Below are positions 24,649 through 37,570 of a DNA stretch of 64,000 bases, piece by piece; within the stretch, counting starts at the first letter, position 1, and each line of letters starts with the position of its first letter. The stretch is from Cliona cf. orientalis. Its lineage: Eukaryota; Porifera; Demospongiae; Clionaida; Clionaidae. The notes beneath the pieces were generated by a model, which saw only the letters and a program-made list of their open reading frames with translations, was not told the DNA's origin and ran no database searches. The stretch covers positions 8,825,501 through 8,889,500 of the forward strand of contig OZ005699.1 of NCBI GenBank assembly GCA_963930775.1, in the 5' to 3' direction. A program made the translations under genes and the position numbers.

Positions 24649-27600
24649 ATGTGGTGGACAGCAGTCTTAGCTCTAGTTTTACTCCAAAGTCTAGTTTTAC
24701 TCCAAAGTTCAAGTAAGTGTAGTTTATATTCATGTGGTTTATTCAAATTTACAACATGATATCATGATTTTAGATGCTCAGCTACCATCCCCCAGTGAGC
24801 CTGTGTGTCCAGGGAATCGTGCCATTTTCATTTGCCAGCAGTCTGGGGCTGTTGCAAGATGGATGATATTTTTGCCATCAGGAACTCTAGAGAATACGGC
24901 ACTAAATTCACAAATTGGATCAGTATTGACATTTGTGAATGATCCTGGTTTTAATTTTGGGCTTCACGTAATTTCTTTCAATTCAAATATCATCACCACT
25001 GAGCTGTGGGTGACTGCAGTGAGAGAACTGAATGGAGTCACAGTGGAATGTGGTGGATCTGTAATATTTATGTCAACTATTCAAGTGGCCTCAGTCGGTG
25101 AGTTAGTAATAATTCTGGGCATATTCATTTTTATCAATGTCAATCTGAAGATCCTCCGGCTGCTCCAAGTGGAATCATGGTGACCAATGAGCAGTTCACA
25201 AAAACTGGAGCCTCAGTAAATGTCAGTTGGTCTACCAGCAGGGGAGCTGACAACTACACTGTTAATGTGACACCACCTATCATGCCAGGGCAGTTATCTG
25301 ACTTCACTACCACCGACACTAGCCTGCTACTGATGCTGGACTACAATGTAAACTACACTATCAACATCTCTGCCCAAAACTGTGCTGGGAGCAACAGCAC
25401 AGTTTATTCTCTACCAATTAGTGAGATCAATTAATTCATAGTTAAATTTATTCATCCCTTGTTCCTGTAGCCGGGTGCAGTCCTCCCTTTCCTCCCACCA
25501 ATGGAAGGATCAATGAATATCACAACGGATCTGTTGGAGCATCACTGACTTTTCAGTGCAACACTGGATACCTTCCACATCAGCTAGTGACGTCGACATG
25601 CATGGCAAATGGCAGTTGGGTCCCTATCCCACCTCTGAGTCAGTGTATACTGGCAGGTATGTTGAATACATGCATAATAGTATCAGATTCTATAAAATAT
25701 TTTACTAGACTGTGGTAGACCCAGGGTCTCCAGTGATCAACAAGTTGTCATTGAGCCATTCAATAACACCTTATTCAATGCTACAATCGCTTTTCACTGC
25801 GAAGAGGGTCTCCTACCAAACACTACCATAGAGGCTGTTTGTGGGAGCACTGGAGTTTGGAACCCTAATCCAGCTAATCACATGTGTGTGAATCAATCAT
25901 CAGGTAAGCGTGCAGCACAAATTTAATCATCTTTAGACTATGATTTTGCTCCCACAGCTTTCTGTAGTGCTCCTGCAGTTCCAACTGGTGCCCACATCAG
26001 TGATCAGTCCACTGGTTTTTACCCAGTGGGGACTAACATCACTTTGCAATGTAATGTATCCCAGGCTGAACCACTCATAATTACTATGTGTCATGCTGAT
26101 GGAAGTTGGATACCTTCCCCCTTTGAACTGGACTGTATCACTAGTACTAGTCCTGTAATAATAGGTAACTATTATTATATTTATAACTTGAACTGATTGC
26201 ATGATCTGAGTAGCTAAGAATATGACATAATACTTTATCCAGTTACTGAACTTCAAGGCAGCTCAAGTGTTCCTATTATCATTGGAATATCCTTGGGTGT
26301 CTCATTTCTGCTTATCATCCTAATATTAATGGTTATAGGCATTGTGCTGAAAATGAAAAGATCAGGTGAATACTTGCACTATAGTGTGACATTGTAGCTG
26401 CTATGTTATTGAATATAATAATAACCCACACAACTATCATAGGTGTCAAATCCAAGCCACTAAGGTTTGTGGAATTTAATACTTATCCAAATTGATTTTA
26501 TGATTTCTTTATGTATCATGTTTTCATGAAGACATCTAGGTACAAGTCAGGTATGTATGCATACAATAAAATTAAATTTTATGATCAGCTATGTAAGAGA
26601 AAATGGGATTTTTTATTTGCATAACATTATATATTGTGTGTACCGTGTAATACTGTAACAATAATACTGTACACAATAATAATCTGCTGTGTGTCTATGT
26701 GTATACATGTGCCTATCTATAGCTACATCAATACAAGCAGGTCACAACAATAATAATAATATTGATGTTATGTTGTTCAGGATGGAGTAGAGTACTCTGA
26801 AACAAGGCACCCTGGACCAAGGGGTGGTCAACATCAGGTAAACTTATATAAACAATTCTGGCATAACTATAATATACATTGTTATAGTAACTAAAAAAAT
26901 ATACTTTATATTGAGACATGTGATCACTACACTTGTTATTCTAATGGTAGCTGCCATGCATACGTTGTCAACACTCTTCAGCTACAGGTTAATGTTGGTG
27001 GTGATGAGTATAGTGTAATCAGCCGTCCGGCAAAAACAGAAGGAAGCTCTAAGGTACTTAAATAAACTACATGTTAGTATAACCTATTAATTGCCCTGAG
27101 CTGAGGCTCTACAGCGTTTTTGAAACCCAAGGGATATTGCATAGTCACTAATCGTGGAGGGCAATAATTAATATTGTTATTATTATTATGCAATTCTTGA
27201 ACATTAATTCTTATATGTAGGCCAACACACCCTCTGGCCAAGATAGCCGCACTCTAATATACGCTGACTTAGGCCCCTCCTCCTCTTCAAAGCGGTTGCT
27301 ACCCTCTTTAAGCGTTCGTACAGAGGACCGAGTTGTGTACTCTGCTTTGAATCATGCTGCATCCGCTCAACGGCCAACAGTTAAGAGTGAACCAGAACAT
27401 AATAAACCTGATCCTTCTCTCATTGGTGAGTCATCAACACATAGCTACTTTAAAAACATTGCATAATTTACACAAGAAGTGAGCAACTTTAATTAGAAGT
27501 GACCACTTCCATGTATGTAGGCATAATAATAATATTATGTACCCTTTATGGGCATCCTTTTGGCCCATAATTATGACCTTTAAAAGTTTTCATATTATTG

Positions 27601-29761
27601 CGAGATCCGCTATTGAATTGTAATTGTTTAGGTTCCATGTTGTGAATGTGTCAAAGGAAGGTGATCAGATTCACATGTCTTGATTATTGTTTTATTAAGA
27701 CTTAGTGCTAGAGAAGCCCTGGTCATGCATCAGCCCTAGCTGGTTTTATCACCTGTTCTATTTTTATCAACTAAATCCAAGTGTGCATCATCATCTATTT
27801 TACATCTAACTAAGCTTAGTACGGTGGAGAAACGTTACTATTATATAAGTATAGCTTTTTCTGAGGCTTTTGTACCTTAATTAGCCAGCATTTTGCACTC
27901 AGCAGTTGAAGATATACATGCATGGTTGACATTTTTATCCTATATGGTATGGAATGCCATACATTAGGGTACTTGGTCAACAGTGCATCATGCACAAACA
28001 ACAAACTTTCAACATCTGCTTCTGAATCAGTTGATCCCTCAGTCTGCCTGTAAATCTCCATATAATTATAACCTAGCTCATTACTGGTACATTTATGCCA
28101 GCATGCCATGATAGCTATTAATTTTAATCTGATCACACTACAAATACAGATTCTACCTTGGATCTAGACAGCCTACTGATCCAGCTAAAGCCACAAGTGA
28201 CACAGAAATGGAAGGAATTCGCTAATGTTGTGGGTTTGTCCAACATGATAAGGCAACTTTCGAGGTACAGTGCAGAGGAGTGTATTGTGGAAATCTGCGA
28301 CCAGTGGCTCAAAAGCCACCCCACCAAACCGACATGGAGAGATGTCGCTAATGTGGTCAAAGAAATCGGTCTCGACCAGTTATCGGAGGGCTTACTCATG
28401 GCCTACAATACAGGTTATTTATCAATGTGAAGTTAACACTGATGGTATCCGGTAGTTACAGTCTTTAGTGATGTATGAACAACGGTAGCAAGTTGCACTG
28501 TTGTACGGTATGAAGGAACCATCTGATTTTTTGTGTAGCTAGCTAGCTACCACATCACATACCATGATTCAGACAAGCACAAACAGAAAAGGTGTTATTG
28601 AGCATAGGCTTCAGCTATAAAAGTACCTACATACCATAAATTTTGAGTGAGCCCCACTCATACTAATTATTTGTGTGTATGCATGTGTGTATGTAGGGAT
28701 ACATCCTTTATGTATTCTCTAGCTCATAAAACATGCACCTCCTATTTAGCTACTGTGTGTATTGCTTTATCCTTTGTCAATGCAAACTGCTAAAGCCCAC
28801 TTCCTTTCTGTACTCTATGCCAGTTAGCTGCTTTACTCTTTACACCTTTTGGGTGATAATTAAGGTGTGTGCAAATTCCCATACCACAATGCCACTCATT
28901 GTTGATCCTCTCAAGATTCAGAAATAACCAGATCCTGCTTCTTGTTTAAATTGATCTCCACAACTTTCACATTAATTAATTTTCCTCCATACCCTTTGGG
29001 CAACATGTGTGTAAACTCCTATACCATAATTTCATGCACAGTTGATTAGCTTAATCTACCGCTTATGTATCTGTTAATTAGCTATTGCTTTCACATTGCA
29101 GTGGGTTTGCCCCTATCAAATACATGCAAGCTGCTGTAGCCCACATACTTTCTATGCTATATTATATTATGTACTTCATACCTTTTGGGAAAGATGTGTG
29201 CAAATTCTCTAGTGTACCCATTCCTGTTGACCTTATCTTAGACTAAGTAATGCACGATTCAGAATTGATCGGCTTCCAGCTGTTTTAAGTTAATCTTTCA
29301 CCTAAAAATATCAAACATTATAAAGTCATTGATTGTTGAAGTGTTAAACTACAGTCATGCATGCATTAATTTTATAGCTAGTGTTTCATCTGCATGAAAA
29401 AAGCTAAATAATGTACAGTAAATTGTGTAGGCAAATATTATTTTGTGCTTTTTATTTCACATTTCCATGGGTTTGTTTGTGCAAGCAATTACGTCGACTA
29501 TGCATGACATGGCTAATAAGTGATAAATACTATTATGTACTTACTGATGCAGGTGAGCTGCCAATATCATTTGACATGGATGCTATTCCCGACAGCTTTC
29601 TCGCTGATGATAATGAGATACCACCACCTCTTCCTCCAAAGATTGATGAAGATAATTTGACGTAAATATTAATAAATTTTAGGATAGTCCATTATGAAAT
29701 ATTATTAATCTCATGCAGATGTGCTCCACCTAAAGTGCCCGCACGGCCACCCAGGTCATGA
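24649..29761 (+). CDS. IFS2: class B receptor, Ig-FN3-3xSushi-TM-ITIM-Death-PxxP
   Basis: Exons: 24649-24712 (signal), 24774-25097 (Ig), 25151-25420 (FN3), 25471-25656, 25709-25903 and 25958-26164 (CCP1-3), 26243-26365 (TM, PIIIGISLGVSFLLIILILM), 26443-26464, 26532-26550, 26781-26837, 26988-27053, 27221-27425, 28150-28413 (Death), 29553-29661, 29719-29761. These total 717 aa. Tail tyrosines: VEYSET (Y475), DEYSVI (Y497), LIYADL (Y525) and VVYSAL (Y551); the last two fit the ITIM consensus. Residues ~580-667 form a Death domain (WKEFANVVGL, CDQWLKSHP, TWRDVANVVKEIGL). The C-terminus has two proline-rich SH3-type motifs (PPPLPPK, KVPARPPR). A second in-frame ATG lies at 24640. The signal exon holds an 18-bp internal duplication absent from IFS4. 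Domain calls rest on motif recognition. Death domains assemble apoptotic or NF-kB complexes in other animals; the output here is unknown. Confidence 0.88.
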
Positions 29762-30132
29762 CTCTCAAGGCAGCTATAGACAAGTTTCAGGATTCATAAA
29801 ATTAAGGCTTAAACATTTACCTGGTACAGCACTAGCACATTATATTATACTGCTAGTACTATTAGAATAGAATTATGCTTATAGTATGTATATTGTTAGA
29901 GATTTAGTGAACTATAGGTACATCTTACAAACCTTTACATAATTGTATCAAGTTGCATTCAAAAAGAAAGCCATGATATTGTGTGCTATAACTAACACTT
30001 GTACTGTGTTAATTGCTGGGAGCTTTTGCTACCAATAATTGGTGGGATTATTAATGATTATGAGTGTCATAATCTATTTTTCACCCCCTTAATAATAATT
30101 ATTGTTCCAATAGCTGCGCATGCAAACATGTA

Positions 30133-33100
30133 GCTGCAGTTCTCCCTCTTCTCCCGCCAATGGAAAGATCAATGAATATCAAAACAAATCAGCGGGAGCA
30201 TCATAGTGCAACACTGAATGGATACTACAGGGCCAAGTGATATCAACATGCGTGCACGCAAAATAGCACTTGGGTCCCTAGCTACCCCGCAGTGTATACT
30301 GGCTGGTATGTATACCTTACTGAATACATGCATAATATTATTATTTAAAAATTTTAGTGATAGATCTAATAGACTGCGGTAGATCAGTTGTCTCCAATAG
30401 ATCCATGGAGCATGCACCCTATTTAATATTAAGATTGTTTAATTAAGAGGCAGACACTGTTGACATGTCATAGAGGCTGTTGATGGGAGCACAGTGACAG
30501 GAGTTTGGAGCCCTAATCCAGCTAATCACATGTGTGCAAATAGCTAAACTATGTATTTCTCCAACTGGTGCCACATAAGTGATCAGTCTGCTAGTGTGTA
30601 TGTAACCAAACCCAAACCCACAACTATCATTACTTGTAGCTAATATCAAAAAGTACTCTCGCTGACAGATACATTGCAAATTAATAATTATACTTACTGG
30701 TATCATCTGCTCTTTTGTGTTCTTCCTTGGCGTCCTATAGTTGAAGTTCTTTGTCATCACTGGGGTAGAGTCTTCGTAAAACCATGTATACCAGTCGTAT
30801 CTTATGTAATATGAAGAGGTGACAACTGCTTTACACTCTTCACAAGAAATTGCCGGAACCCAAGTTGCATGCTTATGGCCCAATTTCGAGATCAGGAAAG
30901 GATAGTCCGGGACCTATGGGGTACTGGACCAGGTGCTGAGCCATGCACTGCTATGTCAATAATACTATATTATATCATAGTTTTAAGAAATCAGAAAAAA
31001 ATAATTAGCTTGATAATTTATTGAAGTCCTTTATCTTGCGTAGCTATTACAGGTACTTGCAAATGTTTAATAAACAAAACTATAACAGAAATAACAGACA
31101 TTAGTCTAAGTACACAGGTTTAGAGTATGTCATGGTAGCTAAAATAATAACAGCTGCATTACGATGATCGGGATTATTTTGCTTTTCGTTGGAAGAATAA
31201 TCCATAACAGATGGATCTTGTTTACTGTTATTGCAATCTTGACAAGCATGCAGTTATGCAAACATGCAAGTAGCCTGTCCATGGCTTAACTGTAATACCT
31301 GTATTATCATTGCACTGCATCTTGAAGAATATGCTGACTTGTTTATGGTTATCCTAGCTTGTTGAAATGACACCCCCAAAAATAGCGTACACAGTTACAG
31401 AAATAATATCATGTACTTGATGGGCAGCCAATAATAATATTATATTACTGGCCACTTTCAGTATGCTGAGTACTATACTATTGCAAAAATTAATGCCGGC
31501 TTGGATCTGAATAGCTTATTGATTCAGCTTCAGCCACAAATGACACAAACATGGAACTTCAAGCAATTCGCTAATGATGTGGGTTTGTCAAATATGATAA
31601 AGCAATTAACTTTGAGGTACAGTGCTGAGGAGTGTACTGTGGAGGTCTGTGACCAGTGGCTAAAGAGCCACCCCACCAAACTGACATGGAGAGATGTCGC
31701 TAATGTTGTCAAAGAAATTGGTCTCTGCACCAGTTGTCAGAGGGCTTACTCATGGCCTACAATACAGATTGTTTATCAATGTATGAATTTAAGTACATGT
31801 ACCCACATACCATAATCAAAGTTTCGGGTGAGCCCCAGTCATAATAGTTATTTTATATGAGTGTGAGCATGTGTGTATGTAGGGATACATCCTTTATGTG
31901 TTCTCTAGATCATAAAACATGCATACCATGTATAGCTACTGTGTGTATGCTGCTTTGTCCTTTATCAATGCAAACTGCTGAAGCCCACTTCCTTTCTGTA
32001 CTCTATGCCAGCTGCTTTTCACATCCCACCTTTGGGCAATTAAGATGTGTGTAAATTCCTGTACCACATGTACAATGTCTTTCATTGTTGACACTCTCAA
32101 GTAATCTGCTTCCTGTTTAAGTTAATTTCTGCTTTTGCTACTGTTAATTAGCTATCACTTTTGTATAACTTTCCTCCTTTATATTTTATATCTTTCGGGC
32201 TAGATGTGTGTAAATGTGACCTGCTATGAGAAAAGGGACCATTCATAATAATTATTAGTATGAAACAAGATCAATTTTTATCATGACAATGGCCAACTTG
32301 TTTTCTACAAAATTAATGTAGTAGTGAGTATACTTGTATCAGCGTATATATTGGCACCAACAAAGAGCGGATTCACTTACAGAATATATATACATTATCC
32401 TCTATGCATACTAGCTACATACATACGACAAACACGAAGTCCCAATGCAAATGGTCCCTTTTCTCGCAGTTGGTCACAAATACCTGTAACACAATTTCGC
32501 GCATAATATTATTGACCCTCTCTTAGAAATGCACAATTCAGGATGATGATTAAGCTAATCTCCACAAATTTCCCGCTTTCTATTGTTTCGTTAACTAGCT
32601 ATCACTTTCACATTTCTATGGATTCATCTTTATCAAATCACTGGTAAGCAGCTGCTTATCCCACATCCATCCTTTCTATAATTTACCTTAGCATCTTTTG
32701 GGCAAGATGTGTGTAAATTTGTATACCATAATGCCATTATTGATATACCCTAAATCCACTATTCAGAAGACTATAAGTGACCTGCTTCCAGCTGTTTAAG
32801 TTAATATTCCACCTAAAAACATCAGTTTATATAATGTATTCCTTCATTATTGCAGTGTTTCCCTGATTATACGTACATTTAAATGTAGCTACTTTGTTTG
32901 TCATAATATGCATAAAATAATAATAGCTAGCTACTTCACAAATATCAACTTTTCGCCGGACAGTTTCCTTGCTGATGATAACCACTACCTCTTCCTCCTA
33001 AGATTAGTGAAGACAACCCTCTTTCCGAGTATACTGCTGAGTGTGAATTAAAGTAGCTATTAGATTCCATGTTATTGCAAGGGTAGCTTATAAAATTATA

Positions 33101-33424
33101 TGAAGCAATTACCATATCCCTAGTAGCTTCATTGTATGTGGTAAGGGGTCACTACGTATGTAAGTGAGTTATGTAACGTTACGTAATTATCAAAATTAAT
33201 GCCTGAAGTGGAATACCGTAACTTGTAAATGAAAACAGATGACAAACTTTAAAATATTAAATTTTATAGAACCATTTTCCATATTCACCTGTATCTGTGC
33301 CAAATTTCACGATTCGATACCCTTGCGATTCGATACCTGTTTCAGAAAAGTAAATTACTACTATAGGGATGTAATAATGCAGGTCTGTTCCACTCAAAGT
33401 ACCAGCATGGCCACCAAATCATGA
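30133..33424 (+). pseudogene. psiA: decayed IFS copy with class A tail relic followed by class B exon relics
   Basis: Relics in order: CCP1 (30133-30305, internal deletions), CCP2 (about 30370-30545), a CCP3 scrap (about 30556-30600), class A TM/tail (about 30703-30885, with stops and a deletion removing the middle of the tail), Death-domain exon (31501-31770), proline-rich exon (about 32955-33020) and last exon (33381-33424). The Death relic stays open through KPTW-equivalent KLTWRDVANVVKEIGL, then shifts frame by a 2-base insertion. No Ig, FN3 or signal exon is recognisable. The mix of class A membrane exon and class B tail exons is unlike any intact gene here. Confidence 0.8.
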
Positions 33425-33520
33425 CTGTTAAAGCATAAAGTAGCTCGCGGCTACAAGTTTCATGCTTTAACTTCTACAGTCATAGGCGGCGGAAGAGGGG
33501 GGGGGCAGGGGGGGCTGGAG

Positions 33521-33556
<36 letters not shown>
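33521..33556. repeat. Poly-C run (36 nt)
   Basis: Longest homopolymer in the window, preceded by G-rich sequence (33495-33515), so it could also fold back on itself. It lies between psiA and the orphan signal exon. Confidence 0.9.
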
Positions 33557-33869
33557 ACTTTTCAAGGCTGACACACCCACTTTGACCTTGTGCTAAGCAA
33601 AAACAATGACGTTGAACTTGTCAATTTTACCAGTCTGCAATAGCCTTCTATCAGTTATGAGTCAAAAATATGCTAGTTTCATTGCTGCTCTCCTTGAAAT
33701 CGACTGTTTTTTTGCCTGTTGTCCATCGTTGTTTCTTGACTTTCACGAACGCGTTACCGCTAATTAGTGGGCGTGGCTTAAAATTTTGCGCGCGGATCCT
33801 CTAACATCTTAGCCCCCTCACATTCAATATGCTTCTGCCACCTATGACAGTGTACTATGGAGTCATAAA

Positions 33870-34390
33870 ATTAATAGCTAAACACTTATAATCCACTTCA
33901 TCCTGGCCAGATAGATACCGTATTTCCTCGAGTAGACGCCGCGGCGACTAATTTTTTCCCTCTGCTGAAACTAGCGGCGACTATTCGAGGGCGGCGACAA
34001 AAACTTTCATAGTAGTAGAACTGCATACAAGAATAATGAAAAGGTTTGTTTTAAGCTCAATACCTAGCTGCTTTTCACCGTCTGCCTTCGTCAGAAGCTT
34101 TACTAGTCTCTTGATGGCTTTCTCGCGTACAGCAGCACCGCTCGCAAGCACATGGACACCATTTAAGGGCGTGGCAAGTGGGCTCTAATTAGAGAGTGCG
34201 GCGATAATTCGAGGGCGGCGACAGTTAAGATCGGGCTTGTGTAGCTAGCGGCGACTATTCGAGTGCGGCGTCTATTCGAGGGCGGCGTCTGATCGAGGAA
34301 ATACGGTACTCAGGATTATTTACATGAATCAGAATGCATCTCACAGTCTCATTCCCAGACCTTGAGATTGGGATCAGAATGAGACTGTGC
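33870..34390 (-). pseudogene. Orphan MKW-type promoter and signal-exon relic split by a MITE
   Basis: On the minus strand, a hairpin (34344-34387) and flank matching those upstream of IFS6, IFS8 and IFS10 are followed, after a transposon, by CTATCTGGCCAGG and ATG at 33901. The signal exon begins M-K-W-I-I-S-V and then hits a stop at codon 8. No Ig exon follows. It is a remnant of a minus-strand MKW-type gene. Confidence 0.7.
33916..34308. mobile_element. 393-bp MITE, terminal inverted repeats TACCGTATTTCCTCGA
   Basis: Ends TACCGTATTTCCTCGAGTAG and the inverse (TCGAGGAAATACGGTA at 34293-34308) flank a non-coding interior with repeated GGCGGCGAC/CTATTCGAG units. It sits inside the orphan promoter relic. 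Confidence 0.8.
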
Positions 34391-34445
34391 GTGTATGTAG
34401 TATATAATATACTAAAAGTGGATCAAGCCACCATGCACCCATCAA

Positions 34446-34909
34446 TAGACGGGTTGCCTTAATATGATTAGCATGGCAAGGTCATAAATTAGAAAAATCA
34501 GTACCCTCAAGACATGTTATTTAGGCAATGATTTTTTTTTTAGATAATGCTATTGACCCATGTAATCATCACACTGAAGTTTGAGACTTGTCTGATCTAT
34601 TGCTGATTTTATAAAAATCTTAGAAGTGAGCAATTTTCCCATATGTTTGTATTGCGGTAGGGCACATTTTGCCCTACTGCCATACAAACATATGGGAAAA
34701 TTGCTCACTTCTAGGATTTTTATAAAATCAGCAATAGATCAGACAAGTCTCAAAGTTGGTGTGATGATTACATGGGTCAATAGCATTATCTTAAAAAACA
34801 TTCATTGCCATAGCAACAAGCCTTGATGGTATTGATTTTCCTAATCATGGCCGCATGTTCATGTGGCTTGAACTTTCATGTCATGAATCACATTAAGGCA
34901 ACCCGTCTA
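34446..34909. mobile_element. 464-bp foldback (palindromic) element
   Basis: The element reads almost the same on both strands: TAGACGGGTTGCCTTAAT at the left end mirrors ATTAAGGCAACCCGTCTA at the right. The centre (34624-34713) is a near-perfect palindrome around GGGCACATTTTGCCC. Arms are about 220 bp each. No protein is encoded. Confidence 0.8.
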
Positions 34910-35363
34910 TACTTACAGTCTAGGGTATTCAGTAACTATACAGGCTATTTACTTACAGTACTATGGTATTTCTTTAATTATGCATGCTTTTATGGTGTAG
35001 TTCATTGTTGTCATTTTTAGCTACAAGGATACAGACCTCGTAGACAGGTAGCAAGATCTTTAAGACAGATATTATAAGCCGTGGATAGGCATTTTGTTTC
35101 CCTAACTGTCAAGCAATAACAATAAACTAAGATGCATCTGTTTTGGATAGCCTTCCCAATAGGACAACTTGATTGCAATACAGTTATTTACCATAATGCT
35201 ATTATTAAACATCTATGACTTAAATTAATGTCTGGTATTTCTTCATTGTTTATCAAACACTTGCATGTCAAAACAATGTCATATACTTTTTGCTGCTTTC
35301 TTAAAGCTAATTAGTATCATTTACTTAGTATCAACACACCACAGCTGAGGACTATGATAATCT

Positions 35364-37570
35364 CTAGATATGGCCATAAGCAACATTCTTCTCGAGTTCA
35401 ATTTTTTGTCGAGAGTGTGAATCAGTTGTGACCTCTTCATATACGACTGGAGCATCATCTGCTGGTGTATCGGTGGGAGAAGGATGTTCACGTCTCTTCC
35501 CGTTTGAACGTTTGATATCACCGGTACATGGCTTTACGAAGACTCTATCCCAGCGATGACAAAGAACTCCAACCAAGACACCAAGGAAAAAGAACACGAA
35601 AGAGCAGATGACAGTAGCAAGAATAGTCTGGCTACTGCATGAGAGCACCTTTTTGACATCAGCCATTACAGTTACAGTAGCTAAATTTAATATTATAATA
35701 GTAGAGATATATTATTATTGTCATAATATGAATGAACTTGATGTACACTATAGCTATTATATAGCTATATACCTGATTCAGAAGTTGCTGTAGTACAGTC
35801 CAGTTCAGAGTGGGAAGGTATCCAACTTCCATTAGTATGACACATAGTTATTAGTGGTTCAGCCTGGGATACATTACATTGCAAAGTGATGTTAGTCCCC
35901 ACTGGGTAAAAACCAGTGGACTGATCACTGATGTGGGCACCAGTTGGAACTGCAGGAGCACTACAGAAAGCTGTGGGAGCAAAATCATAGTCTAAAGATG
36001 ATTAAATTTGTGCTGCACGCTTACCTGATGATTGATTCACACACATGTGATTAGCTGGATTAGGGTTCCAAACTCCAGTGCTCCCACAAACAGCCTCTAT
36101 GGTGGTGTTTGGTATGAGACCCTCTTCACAGTGAAAAGTGATTGTAGCATTGAATAAGGTGTTATTGAATGGCTCAATGACAACTTGTCGATCACTGGAG
36201 ACCCTGGGTCTACCACAGTCTAGTAAAATATTTTATGGAATCTGATACTATTATGCATGTATTCAACATACTTGCCAGCATACACTGACTCAGAGGTGGG
36301 ATAGGGATCCAAGTGCCATTTTCCATGCATGTTGATGTCACTAGCTGATGTGGAAGGTATCCAGTGTTGCACTGAAAAGTCAGTGATGCTCCAACAGATC
36401 CGTTGTGATATTCATTGATCCTTCCATTGGTGGGAGGAGAGAGAGGACTGCACCCAGCTACAGGAACAAGGACCTGGTATGAATAAATTTTAACTATGAA
36501 TTAATGATCTCACTAATTGGTAGAGAATAAACTGTGCTGCTGCTCCCAGCACAGTTTTGAGCAGTGATGTTGACAGAGTAGCTTATATTGTAGTCCAGCA
36601 TCAGAATCAGGCTGGTGTCAGTGGTAGTGAAGTCAGATAACTGCCCTGGCATGATAGGTGGTGTCACATTAACAGTGTAGTTGTCAGCTCCCCTGCTAGT
36701 AGACCAACTGACATTCACTGAGGCTCCAGTTTTTGTGAACTGCTCACTCAGTCTGGTCACTATGACTCCACTTGGAGTAGCCGGAGGGTCTTCAGATTGG
36801 CATTGATAAAAATGAATATGCATGGAGAATTATTATTAACTCACCGACTGAGGCAACTTGAATAGTTGACTCAATTGAGTCTCCAGATCCACCACATTGC
36901 ACTGTGACACCATTTAGCTGTCTCACTGCAGTTACCCGCAGCTCTGTGGTGAGGATGTTTGAATTGAAAGAAACTACATGGAGCTCAAAATTAAAACCAG
37001 GATCATTCAAAAATGTCAATACTGATCCAATTTGTGAACTTAGTGCCGTATTCTCTAGAGCTCCTGATGGTAAACTTATCCTCCATCTTGCAACAATCCC
37101 AGACTGCTGGCAAGTGAAAATTACACGATTTCCAGGACACAAAGGAGCACTGGGGGACAGTAGCTGAGCTAAAATCATGACATCATGTTGTACATTTGAA
37201 TAAACCACATGAATATACATTAGTTAGACACTAGGTTTCTGCGTGATTTAGAAGACCGAAGGGATCTATGTAGAATCCCGAGCGAGGTCTTCTAAATCAC
37301 GTGGAAACCGACTAAACAGTGTCTAATAAGTTTAGATCATAATAATAATTATTATTATAGTAAAACACTGTAATAGCCCGAGGATACAAAGTTGTATGGG
37401 TTTTATCAAAATCTTGTAGGCTACAGGGGTTCTATCACATATAGACAGCTACCTGCTAATGACCAATCAGATTGCAGTATTTACTATCATCTCGACTATC
37501 ATAGTATGAGTCGCTTACTTGAATTTTGGAATAAAACTAGAGCTAAGATTATCGTCCACTGTGACCACAT
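35364..37570 (-). CDS. IFS3: class A receptor, Ig-FN3-3xSushi-TM-2xITIM
   Basis: Exons: 37570-37519 (signal, MWSQWTIILALVLF), 37168-36845 (Ig), 36789-36514 (FN3), 36457-36272 (CCP1), 36219-36025 (CCP2), 35970-35773 (CCP3), 35680-35364 (TM and tail); 1548 nt, 515 aa, all introns phase 1. The tail keeps VVYEEV (Y491) and VAYGHI (Y512). HRWGRVF of the paralogues reads HRWDRVF. The inner acceptor used by several paralogues (AACAG before CTGATG) has changed to AATGG, so the outer acceptor at 35680 is needed; it stays in frame. The first intron contains a small MITE (37224-37326). The ectodomain, including the intron before CCP3, matches IFS4 more closely than IFS1, although IFS1 is the positional homologue. 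Confidence 0.87.
37224..37326. mobile_element. ~103-bp MITE in IFS3 intron 1
   Basis: TTAGACACTAGGTTTCTGCG at the left is mirrored imperfectly by CGTGGAAACCGACTAAACAG plus TGTCTAA at the right, with GATTTAGAAGAC / GTCTTCTAAATC forming the inner stem. It is absent from IFS1. Confidence 0.65.

Larger units (their letters stand above)
22037..33424. repeat. Tandem segmental duplication, left block
   Basis: The block carries IFS1 (-), IFS2 (+) and psiA (+) in the same order and orientation as IFS3, IFS4 and psiB in 35048-47100. Matching includes introns and non-coding flanks, for example the AGCAAGATCTTTAAGA flank at 22040 and 35051 and the Death-domain exons at 28150 and 41922. The offset grows from about 13.0 to 14.2 kb because of indels. 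Confidence 0.85.

Noticed and set aside
28133-28399. Minus-strand frame opposite the Death exon (also at 41905-42171)
   Set aside because: It is an antisense shadow of the Death-domain exon, repeated because the exon is duplicated.
31501-31815. Death-domain relics of psiA as an alternative 3' exon of IFS2
   Set aside because: A 2-base insertion shifts the frame before the last helix and the matching psiB relic is further broken; decay is simpler.
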